Shown: one piece after another, positions 50,296 through 60,000 of the stretch
Numbering within the stretch: the stretch's first letter is position 1
Layout: every line of letters starts with the position of its first letter
DNA from: Cryptomeria japonica
Lineage: Eukaryota; Streptophyta; Pinopsida; Cupressales; Cupressaceae
Reading direction: 5' to 3'
DNA: 60,000 nt
Assembly (NCBI RefSeq): GCF_030272615.1
Contig: NC_081409.1
Span: 475,873,573-475,933,572 of the forward strand
Translations under genes and position numbers: made by a program
The notes under the pieces: model-generated
Database searches by the model: none
What the model was told of the DNA's origin: nothing
The model's input: the letters and a program-made list of their open reading frames with translations, nothing else

Positions 50296-52236
50296 CTATG
50301 ATGAACTCCCTCCCTCGGAGCCGCCTGGCCTCGATGGAGTCTGAGCTCTAGATGGTCCCACTCCAAGATCCCTCTGCCTGTCTGGTGGTGGTGGAGGACC
50401 CATGAACCCACCGCTGGATGCCTGCCTCCTACGACTCCCTCTCGTAGCCGTCACTGTGCGCGACGATCTATGGAAGCTCCTCGCCCGCTGATCCGCTGGC
50501 ACGACACCATAGTACAGATCCCTCTAGTAGGCGATCTCCTCTCCGGCTCGTAGCACATATGCATAGCCTGCCCCTGCATCCTCTGCTGCCCGCCTCCCTA
50601 CCCTCAGAGCTGTCTCGGCCTCAATATATCGCTGGATGGCCTGGTCTCTCTCCCGCTCTGTGTCCCTGAGCCTGATCCTGAGGCGATCTCTCTCCCGCAC
50701 CAAATCTGCAATCTCGTCTGCCTGGCCCTAGCAGATCTCTCTCAGCTCTAGCAGCTCATCCTCCTCAGGATCTCCACCCTCAGCCTCTTCCTGTGGCTCC
50801 TCCTCTGCAGGTGCCTGTACCTGTGCCTCTCCCTGCACCTGCTCCTGTCCCTGCACCTGTCTAGGTCCCTGTGCTCTAGGACCCTGTGCTGCTGGTACCT
50901 GTAGGGGCAATCCACCTCGACCCCTCACCACCTGGGCTGCTCTCTCCTATCCTCCCTCCCTCTGAGGTGCCACCCGCCTCTCCCCCACTACTCCCCTCCG
51001 CCTCCGCCGGCCCCTACCTCCATCTCCTCCACCATCATCATCATCATCCCCTCCCACCTCTCCCTCCAGCAACTCTCCTGGATCTGTCAACCTCGGAAAT
51101 GGATGCTCTGCCCAATATGCAGAATACTCTGCGTCCATCCTTACATCCTCTACCTCCGGCCACATGTCCCACGGTAATGGCATCATCTCGACCATCTGTG
51201 TCACGGCCTGATCATATGATAGAAGTGGCCCAAACTGTACCTGATCTCTGACTGTACGGGCATACATGCCCGAGCCTCGCGGCATCCTCTGGATCCGGCC
51301 GAATTGTCTGCATACCCTGTCAACAAGCTGCCTCTCCAGAATATAGGGCATCCGCCCAATAAGATACCTACTCCTGAATGCATAGGGTAGCTCCACTGCA
51401 TCGTCATTCCACTCCTCGCACCCCAGGTACGACCTCCAGATAACCATATCAATGTCATCTATGACGCATCTCCAATGCTCCAATCGACCAATCCGAGGCT
51501 GTGATGTAATCATATCATACAAATGTACAAAACTCCGTCCATGCCCTCTGCCTCTGAAGTGGATAGGTCGTGTGATAGGAAGGTGCTCATATGCCCACAC
51601 CTGTAGGAGAGTCACTCCGCAGCCCAAGCCCACTGATCCGTGGTAAACAAACTGATGCAGCTCATAGTATAAATGTGCCAGGACACATGGCCCCCATGCA
51701 TATCTGGTGTGCTCTGTCATCAGTGTCTCCAATGCTCCTCCCCAGCCAACTGCCAATCCCCGTGTAGCCCTGTCTAGACATAAGAAACCACTGATGGCTC
51801 CTCCAATAACAACCGGCAACGCTAGCCCTGTCGCGGTCATGGTATCCCATGCCACGTGACCTGCTCTCATCTCCAACCCGGGATCCTAAAATACCCGTCT
51901 CAGTGCCTCTCTGTCTCCGTCTCAATCGTATGGAATCAACTCTCCATCGATCAGAATATGCAAAGTCCTGTAGACATCCTCGAGCGTCACTGTCATCTCC
52001 CCCATAGGCAAGTGAAACGTGCAAGTCTCGGAGTGCCATCTCTCCGCCAGTGCAGTCAGCAAACCCATGTTTGCCCGAAACTCGGGCACATATAGCACAT
52101 GTCTAAGGCCCATCTCCTCAATTGCAATCCTATCCTGAATCGACAACTCTGGTCGCAACCTCTGAGTCGATGGGAATCTCTCCTGTGACTCCAGCATAGG
52201 CAGATACTCCTGCAGTCAACCAATCAATCATGTCAG

Positions 52237-52565
52237 TTATCGTGGCATTCACTGTTTATCACAAAATGCTACTTGCTATCTAAATGCATATGGCTATCTA
52301 TCCTAGTGACACTCACTGTTCATCACAAAGTGTTGCTATCTATCCTAGTAGTACTCCCTGTTCATCACAAAGTACTACGTGTTTGACATTCCCTGTTCAT
52401 CACAAAGTGTTACTCACATTCGCACTCCCTGTTCATCACAAAGTGCTGCCTATCTTGGTGCTCCCTGTTCATCACAAAGTGCCTTGATCTATCCTAGTCT
52501 TCCTAGAGGACCTGCTTGAGTGTATCCTCTCAGCAGCTTATCCAATCGACAATGTATGTTCATCA
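52237..52565 (-). repeat. TTTGTGATGAACAGGGAG array in the PMD intron
   Basis: Six or seven copies, best conserved at about 52307, 52361, 52390, 52428 and 52466, read on the + strand as ccctgttcatcacaaagtg. Diverged copies are near 52240 and 52556. The period is roughly 30-55 bp. Confidence 0.85.
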
Positions 52566-52609
52566 CAAAACTGTCGATTTGACCTAAAAAGACTCAACTT
52601 ATGCATTTT

Positions 52610-52865
52610 GACACACAAACGCACTTTACACTCCTAAACGTGCTTATAGACTGTACAAATGCGCTTCTGCAACACAGACGCGCTTCCTGAACACATACGT
52701 GCCTATATCATGCACAAATGCGGCCAGGGAACACAGACGTCCCTACATGACATAAACGCCCCTACAATTCTCAAACGCGTCCGCATTCAGCATAAACGCG
52801 GTCCCAGGCATAGACGCGCCTGGACCCGACACAGACGCGCCTGGCACTGACACAGACGCGGTTGC
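52610..52865 (-). repeat. CGCGTYTGTG array in the PMD intron
   Basis: About eleven copies on the - strand (GCGCGTCTGTG, CGCGTTTATG, GACGTCTGTG and so on), about 20-25 nt apart, between the exon 1 donor and the other intron array. It is the same motif as in the gag leader at 42505-42780, in the sense direction of the PMD transcript. Confidence 0.88.
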
Positions 52866-53133
52866 GCGTTTTTGCATTTTTTAACTATCCTATTCCTAGT
52901 GCATTTATTGCTACCTAGCATGCATTAATGACAAAACTTGAAATGCGTGAAAGTACGAGGAGGTTTTGCGGTACTTACCGGCTCTCCTGCATCTGCTGGT
53001 CGCTGGAATCGGCGAACGCGGTCAAATCTATGAACCAAAGCCATCGCTGCTGATTGCTGCTGCTCTATTTTCGCTCTGCACTCTGCTCTCGTGGATGTGT
53101 AGATGACAATGAGGATGTCTTTTGCCTGTGGTC

Positions 53134-53143
53134 TATCTTATAG
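53134..53143 (-). promoter_or_regulatory. TATA box of the antisense PMD gene
   Basis: CTATAAGATA on the - strand lies 90 nt before the PMD start codon. About 245 bp separate it from the right LTR. It suggests that the gene has its own promoter inside the element, not an LTR-driven one. Confidence 0.65.
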
Positions 53144-53374
53144 CCTACCCTAGCCTTTGCCCTCATTTCCCGAGTCAGTATTCTTTATCCCGTGACTCTG
53201 TCACCTTATCCGGTCAGTCCATTCTAGCCTTTCTTTCTTATCGAGAGATTGTCTGCAATCTTTTCAGACATTTTCATCCAATCTCTCGAGGGGGCATATC
53301 ATTCCCATTCTGGGGCAACTCTGTATCAGTTCATCTTATCTTCTTTGAAACAACGCGACAAGCCGCATTGTCTC

Positions 53375-53388
53375 AAAGAGGGGCAAAA
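53375..53388 (+). other. Polypurine tract of the PMD-bearing element
   Basis: AAAGAGGGGCAAAA directly precedes the TGTAGACACTC start of the 3' LTR; the single C is tolerated in such tracts. Confidence 0.85.
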
Positions 53389-54174
53389 TGTAGACACTCA
53401 AAATTGTCATGTCTAATTAAATAAATATTTTATTTATTTAATTATCTAAGCCTAATTCTTCTATTAATTAAGTAAATTTTTATTTATTTAATTAATTCAT
53501 TTATCCTCTTCTAGCCTTATTTCTCATTTAAATAAATACATTTATTTATTTAAATTATCCCTTTCCTAAATTAAATAAATATTTTATTTATTTAATTGTC
53601 CTATTTCTTCTATTAATTAAATAAATCTTTATTTATTTAATTAATTCATTATCTTTTTCTACACATGACACATGTCATTCATCTCTTAATTCATACACTA
53701 CCTACCCCTTTCATTATTTTATTATTTCTTTTACCTACCCTCTAATCCTAGCCGACCTCTCTTTTTACACCTCTCAATCTTATCCCTCCATTTCATATTG
53801 TGTCTTCTATTTAAGGAGATGCTTTCTTCATTGTTGAACCCTAATGACTAATGACTAATGACTGATTTTGGAGTACTTGGCTACACTACAATTCCACTTA
53901 CAACCACATTCCGTTCTTTGTTGAGCTCTTGTGCATATAAAAATCTGAGAGCAAATATATCAAGCAAGATTAATGGAGATAGGAAGAATGGAGATCAAAA
54001 CCCTATTGGACATGTGATGGTATAATCTTTGTGATTTTGAGTTATTTGCATTGTCTTAGGTAATCTTCATATGTTATGGTGGATCTTTGTTCATTGTTAG
54101 GCTAGGGTTTAGTGGTTGGATTCATTTTAGCCTTTCAATATTGTTGTTATTGTTATCCATTTTCACAATACACA
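53389..54174 (+). repeat. 3' LTR of the PMD-bearing element, 786 bp
   Basis: Same length as the 5' LTR. Differences seen by eye: one in the second AT palindrome, gccgaCctc for gccgaTctc, attgtTg for attgtCg, gatTaatgg for gatCaatgg, and cacAatacaca for cacCatacaca. It ends ACACA before AAAAG. Confidence 0.95.
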
Positions 54175-56660
54175 AAAAGCAATGAAAAAATGAAAATAAG
54201 CACATATTTTGTTTCATGCATCATGGAGAAAAACTGACTATACCAACACGTCAAGGTGGGCATGAAAATTATAAGGAAGGTCTCCTTTCATTTCTCAATT
54301 TACTAGATTATTCAAGAGTGCACTAATTTCAGGTAGTCTCTAAAGGGTCCTAAGAACAAAAAATGCAAAATTGTAAAATTATTCAGGTTTTTGAAAAATG
54401 GGCAGCATTTACAAATCAATGTAGTTAGGTAATTGCTAGGGAAGGCATACTTTTATTTCTAATTAAGACCATCATTCCAAAGTGCACTATCCATTGTAGT
54501 CTCTAAAGATCTAAGAGGAAAATACACAAAAAATATAAAATTGTTAATGGTTTTGACAAATGGGTAGCATGAGCATATGAAGGTAGCTAGGTAAATGCTA
54601 GGAAATGCTTCCTTTTTTTGCCCAAGTCACTTGATTATTCCAAAGTACACTAGAGAAGACATCATTTCATTGCTTGAGTCCCCAAATAATTTCAAAGTGA
54701 ACTAATCAAGGGTAGTCTCTAAAGGGGCCTAAGAGCAAAAAAACATAAAATTGTTAAATTGTTAATGGTTTTGATAAAGAGGTAGCATGAACATGTACGA
54801 ATAGGTAGGTAAATTATAGGGAAGGCCTCTTTTCACTTCCCAAATCAACCGATCATTTTGGAGTGCACTATCTCAGGTAGTCTCTAAAGAACTCTAATAA
54901 AAAAATGCCAAACTATGACGAAGTCATTCTGGGAGCTTGTGGAACATAGGAATGTTTTTCTTAGACCTACAAGTCAATATCAAATCCATTCAAACCAAAC
55001 TCTCTCAATTTTAGTCAACTCAATACCATTTGAGTGTTATGACATAAAACACATTCTTGCAAAAATTGTTAGTGGAAAGTAGTGCAAAAATGGAAAGAAG
55101 CATATTTTTTTGTTTTGTGCATCATGGAGCATAGTTGACTATACAACACATCAAGGTGGAAAAGTAAACACTATGGGAGACCTCTATTTTCTATCCAAGT
55201 CCCCCGATCAATTCAAAGTTCACAAATCCAAGATAGTCTATAAATTGACTTCATATAAAAAATGCAAAAAATGTAAAACTGTTAATGGTTTTAACAAATC
55301 AGAAGTGAAAAAAATTGTAAATTTGTTAATGGTTTTGATAAATGGGCATCATGTAACACATAAAGGTTGGTAGTTAAATTCTAGGGAATGCCTCTTTTTC
55401 TTGTCCAAGTCACTTGATCATTCTAGAGTGCACTATCTTGGGTAGTCTCTAAAGGGCCCTAACAGAAAAACTTATAAAAAATGTTATTGGCTTTAACAAA
55501 TAGGTAGCATGAACACATCAAGGTATGCAAATAAATGATGGGTAATAATCCTTTTTGTTTCCCAGGTTACTTGACCATTCCTCCGAGGTTGTGTCTAAAG
55601 AGCCTTGAGACAAACAATCTACCAAACTATGACAAAGTCATTGTAGGAGCTTGTGGCATGGACAAATGTTTTTTTTGCACATGTAAGTATATATCAAATC
55701 CCTTCAAACCAACCTATCTCAAATTTTCTCAACTCAACACTATTTGAGCATTCCAACATCAAATGCATTCTTGCGAAAATTGGTAGTGAAAAGCAATGCA
55801 AAAATGAAAATAAGCACATATTTTGTTTCATGCATCATGGAACAGAACTGGCTATATCAACACATCAAGGTGGGCATGCAATTTATAGGGAAGGGCTCCT
55901 TTAATTTCTCAATATCCTCAATTATTCAAGAGTGCACTAAGTTCAGGTAGTCTCTAAAGCATCCTAAGAACAAAAAATGCAAAAAAGGTAAAATTGTTCA
56001 TGGTTTTGAAAAATGCACAGTGTGAACAAATCAATGTGGGTAGGTAATAGGGAAGGAATCTTTTTGTTTCTAAGTCACATCATCATTCCAAACTTCACTA
56101 TCCATTGTAGTCTCTAAAGAGCTCTAGGGGGAAAATATGCAAAAAAGTATAAACTTGTTAATGGTTTTTATAAATGGGTAGTATGAGCATGTGAATACTA
56201 CGAAATGCCTCCTTTTGTTTCCCAAGTCACTTTATTATTCTGAAGTACACTATCCAGGGTAGTCTCTAAAAGAGCCCTAAGAGAAAACAATTCCCAAACT
56301 ATGATGAAGTCATTCTAAGAGCTTGTGAATTGTAGGCATATTTTTTATTGACCTACACATCAAGGTGGGCAAATAAACACTAGGGAATGCCTTTTCTCAT
56401 TGAGGGTATCCCTTGATCATTCTAGAGTGCACTGCTTGGGGTAATCTCTAAAGATCCCTAAGAGGAAAAATGTGCCAAAGTATGATGAAGTTGTTGTTGA
56501 ACTTTGTGACATGTAGGATTGTTTCATATTCTCCTATAAGTGGATATTACATCCCTCAAAATTAACCTCCCTCAATTTTGGTCAACTCAACACCATTTGA
56601 CCATAAAAATATCAAATGCATTCTTTCAAAAAGTGTCAATGGAGAGAAGTGCAAAAAGTG
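54175..56660. repeat. Right part of the higher-order tandem array
   Basis: The sub-unit seen at 40.9-41.6 kb continues. Long-period starts (tttgtttcatgcatcatgga-like) are near 54210, 55110 and 55825, giving long units of about 0.7-0.9 kb built from several sub-units. Each long unit ends with a segment containing caaactatgac-aagtcatt, gacctac, accaacctctctcaa, ggtcaactcaacac and catcaaatgcattcttgca. Sub-units differ a lot, so the array is old. No coding is seen. Confidence 0.85.
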
Positions 56661-56689
56661 GCAAGCAAATAAATATGCTCCAGGATTCA

Positions 56690-57070
56690 TAATTAACATT
56701 AGACACACATGAAATATTCATGAACATACATATGGATGCACATTTGAATAAGATTTATTAGTCTTTGCATCTTTTTATTATAATAATCATAATTGGCAAA
56801 CATTCTAAATACAAAATCAACATTACACATACACATAACATTCATGAACATACATAACTAGGTTCATACACAATATTTGTTGGTCTATGCATCTTTTAAT
56901 CATAATCATTACTATTTACATATGTTTCATACACATAATTAGCATTAGAGTTACATGTGACATTGATGAACATACATAAGTAGGTGCATGCACCTAAGAT
57001 TTTTTAGTCTATGCATCCTTTTATTATTATCATCATGCATTCATTCCACACACTTAAAAGTAATTACACA
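56690..57070. repeat. Three ~122-bp tandem repeats
   Basis: Units begin near 56693, 56815 and 56938. Each has an acattaga/cacatac phrase, ttcatgaacatacata, ggtgcac-like bases, tta-gtctatgcatctttta and attataatcat. Confidence 0.75.
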
Positions 57071-57479
57071 TACATGTGACATATTTGAGTTTACATGTGA
57101 CATTCATAATTATCATAATTGCATACATTCCACTATCAATATAACCAATAATGCCCAAATAATATTTTTCATATCCTCACGTACAAATATATCATATCAT
57201 TGTGTAGCCATCAAAATCATTATTACAACTAATAATTCCCATATAATTTTGCCCATCTCCTCATGTATAAATACGTCAATGCATCCTACTATCAACCTAT
57301 CCTCTAAACAACTAATATGTGCCACTTATATCCTCACTAAGTAACACATAGATCAAACATCAACTATGAAAAATATCTGCATTGCAATATTATAAAAAAT
57401 GTTAAAATCCACAAAAAACATTGACTAAAATTAATTGAACAATGAAAGAAATATGAACTCTAATGGATATTAATAAAGA
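57071..57479. other. AT-rich spacer
   Basis: No gene or clear repeat is seen; short words such as cccatataatttt and ataatgcccaaataatat recur. Confidence 0.4.
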
Positions 57480-58205
57480 GTGAGATAGAGAGAGGGGGAG
57501 AGAGGGATTGAGGGCTGAATGTATTTTGTGTTCGACTTCATATAGATTTTGGAAGTGACATTTTTATTGGTCTTATAATTATTTAACTACTTTTGAAGTT
57601 GAGAAAATTATTGTTGAACACATTTCATACACCTTTGTATGTGTTTATAAGGTTGAATTTCAAATCCTTTCATTATTGCGAGCGATAGGAAATTCATATT
57701 TGTTGATTTTGTATTGTACATGATATCTAGGATATGATTGATGAGATAAATTTCTTCATGATTATGAGAAAACACATCATTGTTGCCTACACTCTCTTTT
57801 GATCACATAATTATTGGGAAATATAACCAATAATGTATATTTCTTGATTTTGTGCCTTGAATTAGGAAAAGAAAAAGAGAGAGAAAAAGAGAGAGATAAG
57901 TAAGGTGGGAGGTGTAGAGGGAGGGAGAGAGTGAGTGAGAGATATGGTAGGAGGAATAAAGTTGGGGGGAGAGAGAGAGAGAGAGTGATCTATGTAGGGT
58001 GGGAGGTATAGAGGGAAGTAGAGAGGGAGAGACAAAAATCTAGGTAGGTTGGGAGGGACAAAGGGAGGGAGTGATATGATTGATGAGATAGCTTACATGT
58101 GTGTGAGAGAGAGGAAGGGAAAGATATATATAAGTAGGTTAGGAGGGATAAAGGGAGGGAGAGAGAGAGTGATATGATTGATGAGATATCCTACGTGAGA
58201 GATAT
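57480..58205. repeat. GA-rich minisatellite region
   Basis: 57480-57510 and 57860-58200 are GAGAGA-rich. From about 57900 units of about 70-110 bp contain taggtwggttgggagggayaaagggaggga and gtgatatgattgatgagata. The solo LTR at 58206 inserted into one of these units; its flank resumes gatatgattgatgaa at 59170. Confidence 0.75.
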
Positions 58206-59169
58206 TGAAGAGGGGGAAATGGAATAAAGGGTTAAATGATAAAAAACACAATGAAATAAGCAAGAAAACACTAAAACATCAAAAGATCATTTATACCTTA
58301 CTATTTTACCTTCTCCTTCAGATTGAGCTTGATGAAGTGGATGATGAGGATGCACCCTTGATGCTCCACTTGATGTTCTCCTTGCTTGGTTTGGATGTGG
58401 ATCGATCTCCCTTGCTCAACAAGATTAATGGATTATTGGATTGGATTTGGATGATGGATAGAAGGATTTGATAATGGAGGATTATGAGGACATGATAGAG
58501 GGATGATTAGAAGAGAAAAGAGCAGCATAAGAATGCCATAGAAGATGTTGATGATTTGTGAGGAGAAGAGGCTCCAATTTATAGATTGGAGGAGGCCAAG
58601 GAAGGGAAAAGATTGATTTCCTTATGGAGGGTTGAGATTGATTTGAGATAGAAGGCATGGATCAAGGGTGCATTGGGAAAATAAATGGGAATATAAAATT
58701 CCTTGGGAAAAGGGGGGAGATATTTGATTTTCAAACATGAGGAATTAAAAATTCCAAAATAAGGATGCATTGAGGGATTCAAAGAAATTTGAATTTCTTT
58801 GAGAGACTCAATGTTGATGTGATATGAGTGGGAATTAAAAAATTGAGGGATAATGATAAACATGATTATGAGAGATTATAGAAGGATTAATTAGGCTACG
58901 TGGGATTAGATATAGTGATTTGTAGGAATCACATGACTAGGTTAATTAATTAGTTAACTGAGTGGGTTTAGAGGGAATACTTATTGGAGGGGACTTTAGA
59001 AGAATAGGGGAATAATTAATTTATTTGATAAATTAATTACTGGACAATAGTGATAGAATTAATTAAATTAGATTTAGTTAAAACTGAGAAGAATAAGGAT
59101 AACACAATTAAGTCAATTAATAATATCAACAGACTTAAATTAATTAAATATTAATTTTAGGTGTCTACA
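58206..59169 (-). mobile_element. Solo LTR D, 964 bp
   Basis: On the - strand it starts TGTAGACACCTAAAATTAA at 59169 and ends CCCCTCTTCA at 58206. GATAT flanks both sides (58201-58205 and 59170-59174); removing the LTR and one GATAT restores the local repeat agagatatgattgatga. CTATAAATTGG on the - strand (58574-58584) is a likely TATA box. The TGTAGACAC start equals that of the PMD-bearing element, so it may be the same large family. An 88-codon frame inside (58205-58471) is not called. Confidence 0.82.
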
Positions 59170-59194
59170 GATATGATTGATGAAACAACTTACC

Positions 59195-59952
59195 CGAGGA
59201 AGAGAGAGAGAGAGAGATTTGGGTAGTCTCTAAAGGGACTTAAGAGAAAAACACAAAAATGTAAAATTGTTAATGGTTTTTGAAAATGAGAAGCATGAAC
59301 ACATCAAGGTAGGTAGGTAAATGGCAAGGAAGGCCTCTTTTTGTATCCCAAATCTCCCAATGATTCTAAAGTGCAATATCTAGAGCAGTCACTGAAGGGC
59401 CTTAAGAAGAAAAAGTGTAAAAAAATATTAAATTATTAATGGTTTTGACTAATGGATAACATGAATACAACAAGGTAGGTAGGTAAATGTAGTGAAGGCC
59501 TCTCTTTTTTTCCCAAGTCACTCGATCATTCTGGATTCTCTAAATGGACTTAAGAGCAAAAATTGCAAAATTGTTAATGTTTTTGTCAAATGGCTAGTGA
59601 AAACACATCAAGGTAGGACGATAAATGATAGATAATGCCTCTTTTTGTTCCTCATGTCACATGATTATTCTAGAGTGCACTATCTAATGTGATCTCTAAA
59701 GAGCCTCGAGAGCAAAAATCTACCAAACTATGACAAAGTCATTTTGGGAGATCTTTTCGGGGTAGTCTCTAAAGAGTCTTGAGAGAAAAATTCTACCAAA
59801 CTATGATGAAGTCATTCTGGAAGCTCATGGTATGTAGGAATGTTTCATTTGGACATGAAAGTGGATATTGAATCCCTTAAAACCAACCTCTCTCAATCTT
59901 GGTCAACTCAACATCATTTGAGCATTCCAACATCAAATGCATTCTTGCAAAA
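59195..59952. repeat. Further block of the higher-order tandem array
   Basis: Sub-units with tagtctctaaaggga, attgttaatggtttt, acatcaaggtaggtaggtaaatg and aaggcctcttttt. It ends with catcaaatgcattcttgcaaaa, then the LTR-like sequence at 59953. Confidence 0.8.
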
Positions 59953-60000
59953 CATGATAGTGTAGACACTAAAAAATGGCCAACACCTACATCTCCTATT
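59953..60000 (+). mobile_element. Possible LTR start, cut by the window edge
   Basis: TGTAGACACTAAAAAATGGCC directly follows a unit end of the array, as at 41623. The first ten bases equal the LTR start of the PMD-bearing element; the following bases differ. Only 48 bp are visible. Confidence 0.4.

Larger units (their letters stand above)
52210..52978 (-). other. Intron of the PMD gene
   Basis: GTAAGT donor at 52978 and CAG acceptor ending at 52210 on the - strand. Joining keeps the frame at a codon border. The intron carries two motif arrays (52237-52565 and 52610-52865). Confidence 0.85.
50296..53044 (-). pseudogene. Antisense plant mobile domain (PMD) gene, two exons
   Basis: Exon 1 (53044-52979) encodes 22 residues beginning MALVHRFDRVRRF and ends at a GTAAGT donor. 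The 769-nt intron (52978-52210) ends TTGACTGCAG. Exon 2 (52209-50296) stays in the same frame. It holds a domain of the MAIN/MAIL1 kind (PMD): PEFRANMGLLTALAERW, TCTFHLPMGEMTVTLEDV, RGLAVGWGGALETL, RYAWGPCVLAHLYYELHQ, WAYEHLPITRP. Then come an Asp/Gly/Arg-rich linker, a Glu/Gln-rich probable coiled coil (about 50930-50550) and a Ser/Arg/Pro tail. Five stops interrupt it (TGA 51922, TAG 51886, 50947, 50728, 50524) with no frameshift. In Arabidopsis PMD proteins MAIN and MAIL1 take part in silencing and genome stability; PMD genes are also known inside transposons. This one lies inside the LTRs, antisense to gag. Its role is unknown. Confidence 0.88.
41623..54174 (+). mobile_element. Non-autonomous Ty3/gypsy element carrying an antisense PMD gene
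   Basis: A 12,552-bp element with 786-bp LTRs at both ends and AAAAG on both sides (41618-41622 and 54175-54179), a perfect 5-bp target duplication. Order: LTR, primer site, 2 kb leader, gag-protease joined in frame to the integrase C-terminus (44464-48570), 1.7 kb non-coding, a PMD gene on the - strand (53044-50296), PPT, LTR. Gag, protease and the integrase tail are of the Tat/Ogre type of Ty3/gypsy elements (from motif recall). Reverse transcriptase, RNase H and the integrase core are absent, so it would depend on a helper. The two LTRs differ at about five sites by eye (over 99% identity), so the insertion is recent. It sits in the tandem array that continues on both sides. Confidence 0.93.

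Noticed and set aside
50886-51251. A + strand frame rich in Pro, Ser and His over the PMD gene.
   Set aside because: It is the shadow of the GC-rich Asp/Gly/Arg linker of the PMD gene on the other strand.
50296-53044. The PMD gene as an ordinary host gene in which the retroelement sits.
   Set aside because: It lies fully inside the LTR pair and the AAAAG duplication, next to the PPT, and the array outside joins cleanly when the whole element is removed.
58205-58471. An 88-codon + strand frame with an acidic DEVDDED stretch.
   Set aside because: It lies within solo LTR D, opposite to the LTR orientation, and has no known domain.

Overview
The window is nuclear DNA of a land plant with a large, repeat-rich genome. 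I infer a gymnosperm (conifer-like) from the very long LTRs, long AT-rich spacers and nested insertions, but no single sequence proves it. Only one host gene is recognisable: the last two coding exons (8439-8900, + strand) of a plant FCP1/SCP-like HAD phosphatase. The rest is mostly LTR retrotransposons, solo LTRs and several families of tandem repeats.

Layout. 1-3950 is spacer or intron with degenerate repeats. 3956-7500 is a 3.5 kb solo LTR (- strand, 5-bp duplication GAATG). 8439-8900 holds the phosphatase exons. 8901-13351 is AT-rich spacer. 13357-18932 is a 5.6 kb solo LTR (- strand, ATCAT). 19697-21107 is a solo LTR (+ strand, AATGT). 22193-22900 is a tandem repeat family that recurs later. 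23072-24395 is an array of about twenty palindromes of about 34 nt whose arms co-vary. 24430-27990 is a long degenerate reading frame of unknown function. 28438-40219 is a complete Ty3/gypsy chromovirus-type element on the - strand, with 3.35 and 3.48 kb LTRs, PBS, PPT, 5-bp duplication GGAAT, and one gag-pol frame with seven stops. 40870-41622 and 54175-56660 are two halves of one tandem array, split by a 12.55 kb Ty3/gypsy element at 41623-54174 (786-bp LTRs, duplication AAAAG). 58206-59169 is another solo LTR (- strand, GATAT). The window ends in more of the array and what looks like the start of another LTR at 59953.

The most interesting object is the 41623-54174 element. On the + strand it has gag and protease joined in frame to only the C-terminal tail of integrase; reverse transcriptase, RNase H and the integrase core are missing. 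On the - strand, between that frame and the right LTR, lies a plant mobile domain (PMD, MAIN/MAIL1-like) gene with its own TATA box, a 22-codon first exon, a canonical intron and a long second exon with five stops. A degenerate motif, CGCGTCTGTG, is repeated about eleven times in the gag leader and about as often, in the sense direction of the PMD gene, in the PMD intron.

A second theme is arrays of short palindromes with changing but still complementary arms: the 34-nt array at 23-24.4 kb, a 22-bp mini-hairpin array shared by the chromovirus LTRs and the related 5.6 kb solo LTR, and five AT palindromes in the U3 of the PMD-bearing element. All coordinates and matches were read by eye; family assignments rest on recognised motifs, not on searches.
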